DNA of 36,547 bases from Phycisphaera mikurensis (GCA_022730455.1 DZDI01000014.1:1-36547); one strand, 5' to 3'; shown: positions 17,390 to 25,908, counted from the stretch's first letter. The notes: generated from the sequence alone by a model not told the origin. Made by a program: numbers and translations.

Positions 17390-18019
17390 ATGCCTATCAC
17401 CACAGAAAACACACGGGACCAATATCGCGAAATCGAAATTAAACTGCGATGTACTACCCATGAAGCCGTCAAACAGCAGCTTCAGACGATGAATGCACAG
17501 GATATAGGCCTGATGTGCGAATTAAACGAATTTTTCGACACGCCCGATCAACATCTTTCCAATCAGCGTTTGGCCCTGCGTGTGCGAACCATTGAATATG
17601 CGGCCGATGGGCGCCGCGAGGCACTCATCACGGTCAAGGGCGGGGGCTTACCGGCGGATATTCAAAATCGCCCGTCGATTGATATCTCTGCCGAGCCAGT
17701 CCATTGTGTGTCGGAATTATTTTTGCGATTGGGTTATCGGCGAACCGGCGCATTTGAAAAACGGCGGCACTCCTGGTTGCTGGAAGGCGTGCGTGTGGAG
17801 TTGGATCGACTTCCATTTTATGGATTATTCATCGAATTAGAAGGTCCGGACGAAGCGCTGATCACCCGAATTCAGAGGAAGCTGGGGTTGGATGCGGTAC
17901 CCGTTGAGCGCACCAGTTACCACTCCATGCTGATGCAATACCTGGCCGCTCATCCGGAAGCGCATGGGGTCTTGCGATTTCCAAAAGAAGAATATTGGAT
18001 GATCCAATCTGCCGACTAA
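17390..18019 (+). CDS. CYTH-domain protein (class IV adenylate cyclase/triphosphatase-like)
   Basis: A 209-residue CYTH domain protein. CYTH enzymes form a tunnel that binds triphosphates; members are class IV adenylate cyclases, thiamine triphosphatases or inorganic triphosphatases. The diagnostic EIEIK is at 14-18, followed by many Arg, Lys and Glu residues on successive strands (ALRVRTI, ALITVKG, VELDRLP, FIELEGP) as expected for the tunnel. The ATG at 17390 has AGGAGG (17378-17383) six bases upstream; a frame beginning at 17204 would overlap the FIST gene. The product could make cAMP or cleave a triphosphate; sequence alone does not decide. It follows the FIST gene by 10 bases. Confidence 0.85.
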   Translation: MPITTENTRDQYREIEIKLRCTTHEAVKQQLQTMNAQDIGLMCELNEFFDTPDQHLSNQRLALRVRTIEYAADGRREALITVKGGGLPADIQNRPSIDISAEPVHCVSELFLRLGYRRTGAFEKRRHSWLLEGVRVELDRLPFYGLFIELEGPDEALITRIQRKLGLDAVPVERTSYHSMLMQYLAAHPEAHGVLRFPKEEYWMIQSAD

Positions 18020-18163
18020 GCATCGACCTCAGAACAGCTTTGGGCGGGCACTGGTCTGGGCCGCCACCGGTCATCAGTTGAGCAAGATAGAAACGTATGG
18101 ATGATATCCCTTACCGTTCCGGGCATAATGGAGGAAGGTGTTACAGCGGAGTTAACGGATTCG

Positions 18164-19273
18164 ATGATGTCAAATCGTGCAGAGATTTTAACCGGGCTCA
18201 AGAGCGTGGTCATCAAGATCGGCTCTAACGCGTTAACTCGGTCTGAAGGTGGCTTGGACGAGGGCATCCTAGCCAATCTTTGCGCCAATTTGGCCGAATT
18301 GTCAGGTCGTGGTATTGCTGTGACGGTTGTTTCGAGTGGTGCGATCAGTACCGGCATGCATCGACTCGGCCTGCAGCGGCGTCCTCAGCGTATGCCCATG
18401 TTGCAGGCTGCAGCCGCTGTGGGCCAATACGCCCTGATGAATCATTTTTCGGCTGCATTGCAACCGTTTGGCCTCCATGCCGGGCAAATATTGGTGACAC
18501 GCACAGATTTCGAAGACCGTACCCGCTACCTCAATTTGCGAAACTGTATCGATGCGTTGCAGCGTAGCGGGGCGTTGCCCATCATTAATGAAAATGATGC
18601 GGTTGCGGTTGATGAAATTCGCTTTGGCGATAACGATCTTATTGCCGCCCATGTCACCAATCTGGTGGGGGCAGACCTGCTGATTCTGCTTTCCGTGGTC
18701 GATGGCTTGCTGGATAAAGAAAATCAGGTACTGAGCGTAGTACACGCGATGGACGCACAGGTAGCCTCGGTTGTCAGACGGGAAAAGAGTTCCCGTGGCA
18801 CGGGCGGGATGGGCAGTAAGCTAATCGCTGCCGGTACCGTGAAGACGGCGGGCCGTCCCGTTTTAATCGCCAACGGCAAAACACCCGGTATTGTCCGCAG
18901 CTTAATCCAAGGAGAGACAACCGGAACGCTGATTATGCCGGGAGGAAAAAGGCTCGCAGCGTGGGATCGGTGGATTATGACCCACCAGCCGCGCGGCATT
19001 ATTTGCGTTGATGGTGGAGCGGCCGCCGCATTGCGCAATGAAAAATCATTGTTGGCGAAAGGCGTGGTAGGCGTCAGCGGATCATTTTCAGCCGGTGATA
19101 TTGTGGAAATTACCGAATCGGACACCAATGTGCTGGGCCGAGGCAAAATCAAGTTCAGCAGCAATGAAATGGCTGTCATTAAGGGTCTGGCATCGAGTCA
19201 GATTGCAGAGGCGTTGCACCGCGGTAAATCACCGGAGTGCGTTATCCATAAAGACGATCTGGTTATTTTTTAA
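18164..19273 (+). CDS. proB: Glutamate 5-kinase
   Basis: Phosphorylates glutamate with ATP, the first step of proline synthesis, and is normally feedback-inhibited by proline. From the ATG at 18164 the product is 369 residues, close to E. coli ProB (367). It has VVIKIGSNALT near 15-25, VSSGAISTG, the GTGGMGSKL signature of the amino-acid kinase fold, and a C-terminal PUA domain (about 277-355). Other in-frame starts at 18101 and 18128 exist but lack ribosome sites; 18164 has GGAG 12 bases upstream, so the start is uncertain. A weak promoter-like pair (TTGAGC 18078-18083, GATGAT 18100-18105) would favour a start after 18112. proA is not adjacent. Confidence 0.94.
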   Translation: MMSNRAEILTGLKSVVIKIGSNALTRSEGGLDEGILANLCANLAELSGRGIAVTVVSSGAISTGMHRLGLQRRPQRMPMLQAAAAVGQYALMNHFSAALQPFGLHAGQILVTRTDFEDRTRYLNLRNCIDALQRSGALPIINENDAVAVDEIRFGDNDLIAAHVTNLVGADLLILLSVVDGLLDKENQVLSVVHAMDAQVASVVRREKSSRGTGGMGSKLIAAGTVKTAGRPVLIANGKTPGIVRSLIQGETTGTLIMPGGKRLAAWDRWIMTHQPRGIICVDGGAAAALRNEKSLLAKGVVGVSGSFSAGDIVEITESDTNVLGRGKIKFSSNEMAVIKGLASSQIAEALHRGKSPECVIHKDDLVIF

Positions 19274-19319
19274 TATATTTGACCGATATTCTCAGCCGTT
19301 CAGCGGCAAATGAAAGCTC

Positions 19320-20426
19320 TTATCGATGCAAATGCCGATTTCCCAACTGGCCGCACGCCCCCATTTGCGACTGGCAAATAGTAGCCCGCCGTTTCGCCAA
19401 TATCCCTCGACCTTTCAGCACCGCCATAAAGGCATTCATGCGGTCAAGTGGTGAGGGTTCGAACAGTGGCTGATCCTGGGGGTTGTAAGCAATCAAATTT
19501 ACTGTCACAGGTATATCCCGGCACCAATCAGCCAACAATTGGGCATCGGTCAGGCTGTCATTGACATCTTTGAGCATCACATACTGAATAAGATACCGAC
19601 CGCGGGAAGACCGAGGTAAGTTAAGCAATGTCTGCCGAAGCTCCGCCAATGGTGCGGAACGGTTGATCGGCATAAGTCGGTTGCGCAACCCATCATCAGC
19701 GCTGGTAATGGAAACTGCGAGCCTGACGGGGGGAAGCCCTTCGCGGGCGAGACGCCACAGACCGTCAATTCGCCCGACCGTTGAAAGGGTGATGCGGGCC
19801 GGCGCATAGGCGAGGCCTCGGGGGTCTGTCAGTCGTCTTATCGCAGAAAAGACCGCGTCGGCGTTGTCCAGTGGTTCACCCATACCCATAAACACAATAT
19901 TTTTAATTTCATTGCCGGGGCGATTTTCCTCCAACCATTGCCGAGCTGAAATCACCTGCGCTACGATATGGCCGGCCGATAACTGCCCAATAAGCCCCAT
20001 GCGCCCCGTTTGGCAGAACTCACACCCCATTCGGCAGCCAATCTGCGAAGAAATGCACAGAGTGATCCATCGCCCGCCGTGAAAATTTTTCATCGGCAAG
20101 ATGACTGATTCAATTTCGAGATATTCCCGGATGCCTGCTTCAGCGTCGATGCGCTGCCCCACGTTGAAAATTATTTTTGCTGCATCCCCATCCGGTAATA
20201 CCTGGCTGATGGGCAGTAGCGATAGAGGGTGAGAACCGTTGAAGACCGCACGATATGCTTCCCGAGCTGCCGGCATATCTAATCGATGATGCCGTTGAAA
20301 AGCGTCAAACGACATTTCCAATTCGGGCATCAAATCAATCAGTTGCACGCTTGGCCGATCCTTCATGGCAGATCGGCGGCCCGGAGGTCGCGACGGCACA
20401 CCACTTTGGATCAATTCAATCTTCAC
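19320..20426 (-). CDS. RlmN-like radical SAM rRNA methyltransferase
   Basis: A 368-residue member of the RlmN/Cfr radical SAM family, which methylates C2 (or C8) of A2503 in 23S rRNA and, for RlmN, A37 in some tRNAs. The iron-sulfur motif is CRMGCEFC at 131-138 within TLCISSQIGCRMGC, followed by MGMGEPLDN. The C-terminal methyl-carrying cysteine is C358 in GACGQL. The residues before it read ICQSQMGACGQL, whereas typical RlmN has a G-D/Q-D-I-x-A-A-C-G-Q-L pattern, so this is a divergent member. The start is a GTG at 20426; an ATG at 20366 is possible but lacks a ribosome site. It is downstream of purB on the same strand. Confidence 0.82.
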   Translation of the reverse strand: MKIELIQSGVPSRPPGRRSAMKDRPSVQLIDLMPELEMSFDAFQRHHRLDMPAAREAYRAVFNGSHPLSLLPISQVLPDGDAAKIIFNVGQRIDAEAGIREYLEIESVILPMKNFHGGRWITLCISSQIGCRMGCEFCQTGRMGLIGQLSAGHIVAQVISARQWLEENRPGNEIKNIVFMGMGEPLDNADAVFSAIRRLTDPRGLAYAPARITLSTVGRIDGLWRLAREGLPPVRLAVSITSADDGLRNRLMPINRSAPLAELRQTLLNLPRSSRGRYLIQYVMLKDVNDSLTDAQLLADWCRDIPVTVNLIAYNPQDQPLFEPSPLDRMNAFMAVLKGRGILAKRRATICQSQMGACGQLGNRHLHR

Positions 20427-20531
20427 GAACGCATTGCACCTGTTCTAAACGCCATCGCTTGCATCCATGCCAAATCGCCCGCGTGGAGGCTTTGCCAAGA
20501 CCCAGCGAAGTAAGACCATCCATACGCCACT

Positions 20532-21971
20532 TTAGACTTTCAATTTAACTTGATGATCCAGTTGGCCCGCATAGCGTTCGCGTATCGGCGCAACCGTATA
20601 AGTGACAAACTCATCCACCTGCTGCGGCGATCGGCCGACAAAATGCTCGGCCGCTACCGCGGCTGTCAAATCCACGCTGCTAAATGCGGTATCGGATTTG
20701 AGGCGTTCCAGCAAGTCGTTTGGCTGGCCAAACTCCTTGACCTGCCGGGCGGCGGCAACTGCATGAGTGCGGATTTTTTCATGCAGTTCCTGTCGATCAC
20801 CTCCCGCTTTGACCGCAGCCATGAGAATATTCTCGGTGGCCATAAACGGCAATTCATCATTAAGCCGGCGCGCAATTACTTGGGTATTAACCACCAATCC
20901 GCGCACCACATGAATCATTAAATCCAATATAGCGTCACACGTTAAAAACGCCTCGGGAATACTGAGGCGCTTGTTGGAAGAATCATCCAGTGTGCGTTCA
21001 AACATTTGCTGTGCAGCCGTAAACAAAGGCTGTGAGACAATGCCCATCAGCCAGCGTGCAAGGCCCGTTGCCCGCTCGGAAAGGACAGGGTTGCGCTTAT
21101 ACGCCATGGCTGACGATCCTACTTGGTATTCCTCAAATGGTTCGTCAATTTCCTTAAAAGCCGACAGCAGCCGGATGTCTTGCGCCATTTTGTGCGCCGC
21201 AGCGCCCACCAACGCCAGGCTGGTCACCACTTGCACATCCACGATGCGTGAATAGGTTTGCCCTGATACAGGATGTACCCGGTCGAAGCCCAATTTGGCG
21301 GCCACGGCATATTCTAATTGTCGCACGCGTTCATGATCGCCTTCAAAGAGTTCTAAAAATGACGCTTGCGTGCCGGTGGTGCCCTTGATACCGCGTAGCA
21401 TGAGAGTTTCGCGCCGAAGTTCTATTTCTCCCAAGGCTAAAACAAAATCGTAGCACCAAAGGACGGCCCTTTTGCCAAGCGTTGTCGGCTGCGCAGGTTG
21501 AAGATGGGTATATGCCAGCGTGGGAAGACTTTTCCATTGCCGGGCAAACGTGGCAAGCGCATCAATTAAATTGGCCAGTTTGCGCGTGATGATATCCAGT
21601 CCATCGCGCAATAACAGCACGTCCGTGTTATCCACAATATCCATGGACGTTGCCCCCAAATGCAGAATAGGTTTGGCCAGCGGAGCCGCTTTGGCAAACG
21701 TATGCAGATGCGCCATGACATCATGCCGTAATTTGGCCTCCTGTCGGGCTGCCTCATTGAAATCAATATCATCCAAATGGTGCCGCATGTCATTGATCTG
21801 CGCGTCGGTGATCGGAAGGCCGATTTCCTGCTGCGCCTCGGCCAGCGCCAGCCAGATGCGCCGCCACGTGGAAAACTTACGCTGAGCGGAAAACACCGCG
21901 AGCATTTCGGGTGATGCGTTTCGAGTTGAAAGCGGACTCTGGTATGTTTGGTAGAAGCTTACATCGTTCAT
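20532..21971 (-). CDS. purB: Adenylosuccinate lyase
   Basis: Cleaves SAICAR and adenylosuccinate, releasing fumarate, in purine synthesis. The 479-residue product has RHDVMAHLH at 82-90, GATSMDIVDN at 106-115, YTHLQPAQPTT at 154-164 with catalytic H156, and the superfamily signature GSSAMAYKRNP at 285-295. The ATG at 21971 matches the family N-terminus, but no good ribosome site precedes it; an in-frame ATG at 22028 would add 19 residues. The DUF1844 gene is divergent across about 150 bases. This is the second fumarase-superfamily lyase in the window besides argH. Confidence 0.96.
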   Translation of the reverse strand: MNDVSFYQTYQSPLSTRNASPEMLAVFSAQRKFSTWRRIWLALAEAQQEIGLPITDAQINDMRHHLDDIDFNEAARQEAKLRHDVMAHLHTFAKAAPLAKPILHLGATSMDIVDNTDVLLLRDGLDIITRKLANLIDALATFARQWKSLPTLAYTHLQPAQPTTLGKRAVLWCYDFVLALGEIELRRETLMLRGIKGTTGTQASFLELFEGDHERVRQLEYAVAAKLGFDRVHPVSGQTYSRIVDVQVVTSLALVGAAAHKMAQDIRLLSAFKEIDEPFEEYQVGSSAMAYKRNPVLSERATGLARWLMGIVSQPLFTAAQQMFERTLDDSSNKRLSIPEAFLTCDAILDLMIHVVRGLVVNTQVIARRLNDELPFMATENILMAAVKAGGDRQELHEKIRTHAVAAARQVKEFGQPNDLLERLKSDTAFSSVDLTAAVAAEHFVGRSPQQVDEFVTYTVAPIRERYAGQLDHQVKLKV

Positions 21972-22079
21972 ACAGTCGTTGCCATTACCTTTCTGGGTAC
22001 ATCCACTTTCGGCACGCCTGAGATTCATCGGCGTCCGACCGACGAAATCAACAGGGCGGCTGCGGATAAGCCGTAAACA

Positions 22080-22088
22080 TGTTAAGAT
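22080..22088 (+). promoter_or_regulatory. Extended -10 promoter candidate for DUF1844 gene
   Basis: TGTTAAGAT has the TGn extension and a TAAGAT hexamer (four of six), 35 bases before the ATG at 22123. Weaker than the similar box before the FIST gene. Confidence 0.3.
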
Positions 22089-22122
22089 AAGGCCTTAAGG
22101 CTATCGAGGAAAGGATAAGCTG

Positions 22123-22497
22123 ATGCCGACATTTGATAACGTAAATCCAGGAATGAGTATCGATAATGATTTTAAAGACCAGGCAAGGAAAGAAAAGGAA
22201 CAATTGGCCGGAAAACTGGACCATCCACCCGCCGACGCAAACGAAGCCGTAGAGCTACCCAAACCATCATTTGAGATGATGATCCAGCAATTGGCCGTTC
22301 CGGCGTTGATGGCCATGGGAATTATTGAGGCACCCGACGGCCAGAAGACTCGTGATCTGGATATGGCGAAATTTTATATCGATACTTTGGGCATTCTGGA
22401 ACAAAAAACCAAGGGCAATCTGACTGCTGAAGAAAAGCAGATGCTGGACATGGCCCTGTATGAAGTACGCATGCAGTTCGTCAACGCCAGCAAGTAA
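22123..22497 (+). CDS. DUF1844 family protein
   Basis: A 124-residue soluble acidic protein. The family signature is in the second half: FEMMIQQLAVPALMAMG (about 50-66), then a run with FYIDTLGILEQKTKGNL (about 84-100) and the final helix LYEVRMQFV. The N-terminal 45 residues are charged and probably disordered. The biochemical function of DUF1844 is unknown. The ATG at 22123 follows a purine-rich AGGAAAGGA ribosome site. It stands alone between divergent purB and convergent pyrG, with a hairpin after its stop. Confidence 0.85.
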   Translation: MPTFDNVNPGMSIDNDFKDQARKEKEQLAGKLDHPPADANEAVELPKPSFEMMIQQLAVPALMAMGIIEAPDGQKTRDLDMAKFYIDTLGILEQKTKGNLTAEEKQMLDMALYEVRMQFVNASK

Positions 22498-22517
22498 CGG
22501 ACAAGCCATGGATAGAC

Positions 22518-22541
22518 GCATCTTCTGGTGATAGAAGGTGC
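22518..22541. terminator. Hairpin between convergent DUF1844 gene and pyrG
   Basis: GCATCTTCT (22518-22526) pairs with AGAAGGTGC (22533-22541) through nine positions (one T-G) across a six-base loop. No T-run follows on either strand. It lies 20 bases after the DUF1844 stop. Confidence 0.4.
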
Positions 22542-22637
22542 ATCCGCATGCGCCGCACTGCCAATGGCCGCGGCATCAACGCCGTCTTATTGTCAAGATG
22601 GCCGCAGCAGCCGCCCGTGCCGCCTGCCGAAATACAT

Positions 22638-24440
22638 TCAGTTGGCGACTGCTGGTTGGCTCTTTGCTGTCCGGCGTTCCTCGGCATTAAGATTGGCAAA
22701 CACCTGCTGCGGATAAGCTCTCTGAACCGATGCCTCAACGAGTCCCAGAAACAGCGGATCGGGTTTCATTGGGCGACTGGTAAGGCATGGGTGAGCCTGT
22801 GTGGCGACAAAGTAAGGATGTTCGGAGGCGGCCAATTCCAGCATCTGCATAATGGGCTGAAGCGGTGCATGGCCACTAAATATTAAACCATTGTCTTCCA
22901 GTACGGGGATGTATCTTGGTTCTACCTCATAACGGTGGCGAAAACGCAACCGTACCGTTTCATGATCACCGTACAGACTCCGTATCCGCGTTCCCGGCTT
23001 GAGAATCACATCCTTCCCGCCCAGACGCATATTGCCCCCGAGGCCCTCAATTTTTTTCTGCTCCGGCAGTACATCGATGACGGGATCCTTACAATCGGGC
23101 GCAAATTCGGTGGTATTGGCGCCGACCAATCCGCAGACATGGCGGGCAAATTCCACCACCGCCATTTGGAAACCAAGGCAGATGCCAAGATATGGAACGT
23201 GGTTTTCCCGGGCATACCGAACACACTGAATTTTGCCTTCGGCCCCGCGCACTCCAAAACCGCCTGGGACGATGATGCCGTGACAGCCGCGCAGATGTTC
23301 GGCGACATTTCGGGCGTCAATTTCCGTCGTGTCGATCCAGCGGATATTGATATGGCACCCGGCATGCACACTGCAATGTTCCAAGGCTTTGTCGATACTG
23401 GCATAGGCGTCGCGGACGGAAGTGTACTTGCCGGCGATGACGATATTAATTGTCCTCTCTTTGTCCTGCTGAAGTTTATCAATAAACGCCTGCCAGGTGC
23501 GACGCGCCCGATCTTCCGATCGTTGATCAACGCGGTCGTGGATATTGAGCAAGGTAAGCACCTCACGATCCATTCCTGCTTCACGAAGCATTTCCGGCAC
23601 GAGATAAATACTGGCCACATCATGCATGGAAAATACACGGCGCAGCGGCACATTGCTGAACATGGAAATTTTTTCGCGTACCTTGTCATTCACCGGACTC
23701 GGACAACGACAGGCGATAATATGCGGCTGAAGCCCTGCCTGCATTACCTGCCGCAGGCCAAGCTGCGCGGCTTTGGATTTTTGTTCTCCCAGTGATTGCG
23801 GCTCCATAATGTATGACAGAGCGACAACACACACCGCCTCTTCGCCTTCTTCGTAGGCCAATTCACGGATGGCTTCAATAAAATAGCCGTTTTCATAATC
23901 GCCTACCGTGCCGCCAACCTCAATAAAAACGATATCGGCTTTGGAATTTACAGCGAGCTGCCGCAGCGTGCGTTTTACTTCACCCGTGACGTGCGGAATC
24001 ATCTGCACATCGCGTCCAAGATACTGACCATGACGTTCGCGTTCAAGAATGCGAGTGAATATCTGTCCGCTGGTGGTGAAATTTCCCCGACCGAGATTTT
24101 CATCCAGCATACGCTCATAGGTACCCAAGTCCATATCAGTTTCCATGCCGTCGTCGAGAACAAATACCTCCCCATGGCGGTAAGGATTAAGTGTGCCGGA
24201 ATCAACGTTGAGATACCCCTCCATTTTAATGGGGGCCACACGAAGGCCTTTATCTTTGAGTATTTTGGCGAGGCTGGAAGAGAAAATACCTTTCCCCAGG
24301 CCGCTCATCACGGTGCCCAGCACCACCACATATTTGGTGCGTCCTTTGACATAACCAGTAGGAAAGAGCGTGAAAAATTCGGTTTCCAGTGTGGTGTTTC
24401 CCAGGGAGGCGAGCAATTCCTGCTGGACATCATCATTCAT
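22638..24440 (-). CDS. pyrG: CTP synthase, divergent
   Basis: Converts UTP to CTP with ATP and glutamine-derived ammonia. The 600-residue product has a synthetase domain with P-loop SGLGKG (46-51), HGEVFVLDDG (89-98) and EVGGTVGDYEN, and a class I glutaminase domain with nucleophile C421 in GICLGFQ. Several positions differ from the usual enzyme: the P-loop lead is VVLGTVMSGLGKG rather than FVTGGVVSSLGKG, the KLDPY segment reads KMEGY, and the glutaminase His-Pro-Glu reads H550-P-C552. The N-terminus is about 30 residues longer than in E. coli. The ATG at 24440 has AGGA (24450-24453) nine bases upstream. It lies 105 bases after the lipoprotein gene on the same strand. Confidence 0.93.
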   Translation of the reverse strand: MNDDVQQELLASLGNTTLETEFFTLFPTGYVKGRTKYVVVLGTVMSGLGKGIFSSSLAKILKDKGLRVAPIKMEGYLNVDSGTLNPYRHGEVFVLDDGMETDMDLGTYERMLDENLGRGNFTTSGQIFTRILERERHGQYLGRDVQMIPHVTGEVKRTLRQLAVNSKADIVFIEVGGTVGDYENGYFIEAIRELAYEEGEEAVCVVALSYIMEPQSLGEQKSKAAQLGLRQVMQAGLQPHIIACRCPSPVNDKVREKISMFSNVPLRRVFSMHDVASIYLVPEMLREAGMDREVLTLLNIHDRVDQRSEDRARRTWQAFIDKLQQDKERTINIVIAGKYTSVRDAYASIDKALEHCSVHAGCHINIRWIDTTEIDARNVAEHLRGCHGIIVPGGFGVRGAEGKIQCVRYARENHVPYLGICLGFQMAVVEFARHVCGLVGANTTEFAPDCKDPVIDVLPEQKKIEGLGGNMRLGGKDVILKPGTRIRSLYGDHETVRLRFRHRYEVEPRYIPVLEDNGLIFSGHAPLQPIMQMLELAASEHPYFVATQAHPCLTSRPMKPDPLFLGLVEASVQRAYPQQVFANLNAEERRTAKSQPAVAN

Positions 24441-24545
24441 AAACAACCATCCTTTGGAGCCATAATGTATCCGAGTTTGAGTACGGCGCGAAGTTCACCA
24501 TGCACCGATCGCCATACTGCATGCAACTAAAAACCGCGATAGCTG

Positions 24546-25277
24546 TCAAAGCTTTTTCAGCAATTGGCGGGCGATCTTTTTTTCAAGTGCAATGTCACGT
24601 CCCACACGCATCCAAAAGCGGCCTGGAGTCGTGGGAGATGCATACTGCGATACCAGAGGCTGCGGATTGGCTCCAAATGACGACGAACCGAGAAACGCTA
24701 CGCCGGTCACACCACCCTGCGGATTTTCGCGCTGCTCAACGAGCACCTCAATGGATATGCGATAGCACCCCGGCCTGTGGGGTACCGGTGCAATCGCGAT
24801 TCTTATCAGGCGACGGAATGTATTGATGGTACCTTCAATCAGTGCATGCAGGCTCGTGGCATCCGGACGCCAGAACTGAAGAATCTCCGGCCCGGTCCGC
24901 GGGAATGTTGTGACAACGCCCAGATCGTAATCCCGCCAATCAATACGGTACCCCATATGGACAAGCAGTCGCAGTGCTTCGCGCCAGATGTGGTGATATT
25001 GTTCATCGTTGATCGGGATAACCGTTGAATTATTAATATTTAAAAACCACGCGGCAGATAACTTGGGATTGACCATTACAGCGTGAGCAGACAACGGTTT
25101 GGCTGCGACTCTTGGCGTCAGATTGAACTTGTCCGCCCATGGAGGCCCGATGGCCGCCGGGTGCAAAGGCATTATGTCCGACCGACACCCGGCCAACACG
25201 GTGCAGACCAGCACCAGCCCCACCAAGGAAATAGATATCCGGGCCGAGCCTCGCAAACGATGCAGAGAGAATTGCAT
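24546..25277 (-). CDS. Putative lipoprotein
   Basis: A 243-residue exported protein of unknown function. The N-terminus has basic residues, a hydrophobic core (about 14-27) and a lipobox VLAGC with C31, so it should be lipidated and anchored in the membrane facing the periplasm. The mature part has HIWREALRLLVHMGYRIDWRDYDLGVVTT, a shape seen in lipoproteins that handle variable surface or envelope structures, but I cannot name a family. The ATG at 25277 is four bases after the stop of the thioredoxin-like gene, and its ribosome site (GAGG, 25287-25290) lies inside that gene, so the pair is coupled. Confidence 0.72.
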   Translation of the reverse strand: MQFSLHRLRGSARISISLVGLVLVCTVLAGCRSDIMPLHPAAIGPPWADKFNLTPRVAAKPLSAHAVMVNPKLSAAWFLNINNSTVIPINDEQYHHIWREALRLLVHMGYRIDWRDYDLGVVTTFPRTGPEILQFWRPDATSLHALIEGTINTFRRLIRIAIAPVPHRPGCYRISIEVLVEQRENPQGGVTGVAFLGSSSFGANPQPLVSQYASPTTPGRFWMRVGRDIALEKKIARQLLKKL

Positions 25278-25281
25278 ACGC

Positions 25282-25878
25282 CTATGCCTCACCGTTCAGT
25301 TTCATCAGTCGGGGGCTGAGCTGCAGCATCAATTGAATGCGTTCAAAGTGGGTCAACCACTCAGCCGTATTGGCTTTGACCAAATTGTCTGGATGGGCCA
25401 TCAACCCCGTACTGCAACTGGCGCCTTGCCGCGCCGAAATTTTCTGGCGGTAAGTGGCTAACGTGCGTTCACCAAAGCGTTCACATTCACAAAAATCTTC
25501 CGACAAGAAAACCACTACCGGCACGCGCGGACCGCCGCAGATTGATAATTCGTTAGCCAGGCGCGTCCCCAAATCGGTGGCCTGCGGCAAAAAATTTCGG
25601 TCGCGATGGATAAACCGAAAATCAATCATCTGCGATTCCCTGGCGATGGCGTGAAGGATGGAGCAGGCGCTGACACAATCGCCGCACCAGACGCCAGCCA
25701 GACAGATCACCGGCATTTTCCGGCGAAACCCGGCAAGCAGATTCTTCTGATCAGTGGAGAGCTGCACGGTGGCGGAAACATCGGCCCAGCGCTTTTTATC
25801 GTCCGCGTTGGCATAGGTATCCAAAAAACGATCATAGGGAAGGGCATGATCAAACACCGACTTGAAATCAAACGACAT
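25282..25878 (-). CDS. Thioredoxin-like fold protein with WCGDC motif
   Basis: A 198-residue soluble protein with a thioredoxin-type active site AGVWCGDC at 61-68 (C65, C68), preceded by VICL and followed about 50 residues later by the cis-proline region GPRVPVVVFLS. These mark the thioredoxin fold. The WCGDC form and the length resemble the thioredoxin_9-type family rather than classic TrxA (WCGPC, about 108 residues). No signal peptide is present, so it is probably cytoplasmic. The ATG at 25878 has GGAGG (25885-25889) six bases upstream. It is coupled to the following lipoprotein gene and 30 bases from the C26 hydrolase. Its substrate is unknown; TrxB encoded at 14.3 kb could be its reductant. 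Confidence 0.8.
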   Translation of the reverse strand: MSFDFKSVFDHALPYDRFLDTYANADDKKRWADVSATVQLSTDQKNLLAGFRRKMPVICLAGVWCGDCVSACSILHAIARESQMIDFRFIHRDRNFLPQATDLGTRLANELSICGGPRVPVVVFLSEDFCECERFGERTLATYRQKISARQGASCSTGLMAHPDNLVKANTAEWLTHFERIQLMLQLSPRLMKLNGEA

Positions 25879-25908
25879 GCGTTTCCTCCATTTAACCTGA
25901 CCGGGGTG

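Noticed and set aside
22935-23795. 286-residue plus-strand open frame opposite pyrG
   Set aside because: It lies wholly within the securely identified pyrG on the other strand, has no family resemblance and no ribosome site; it is a codon-bias shadow.
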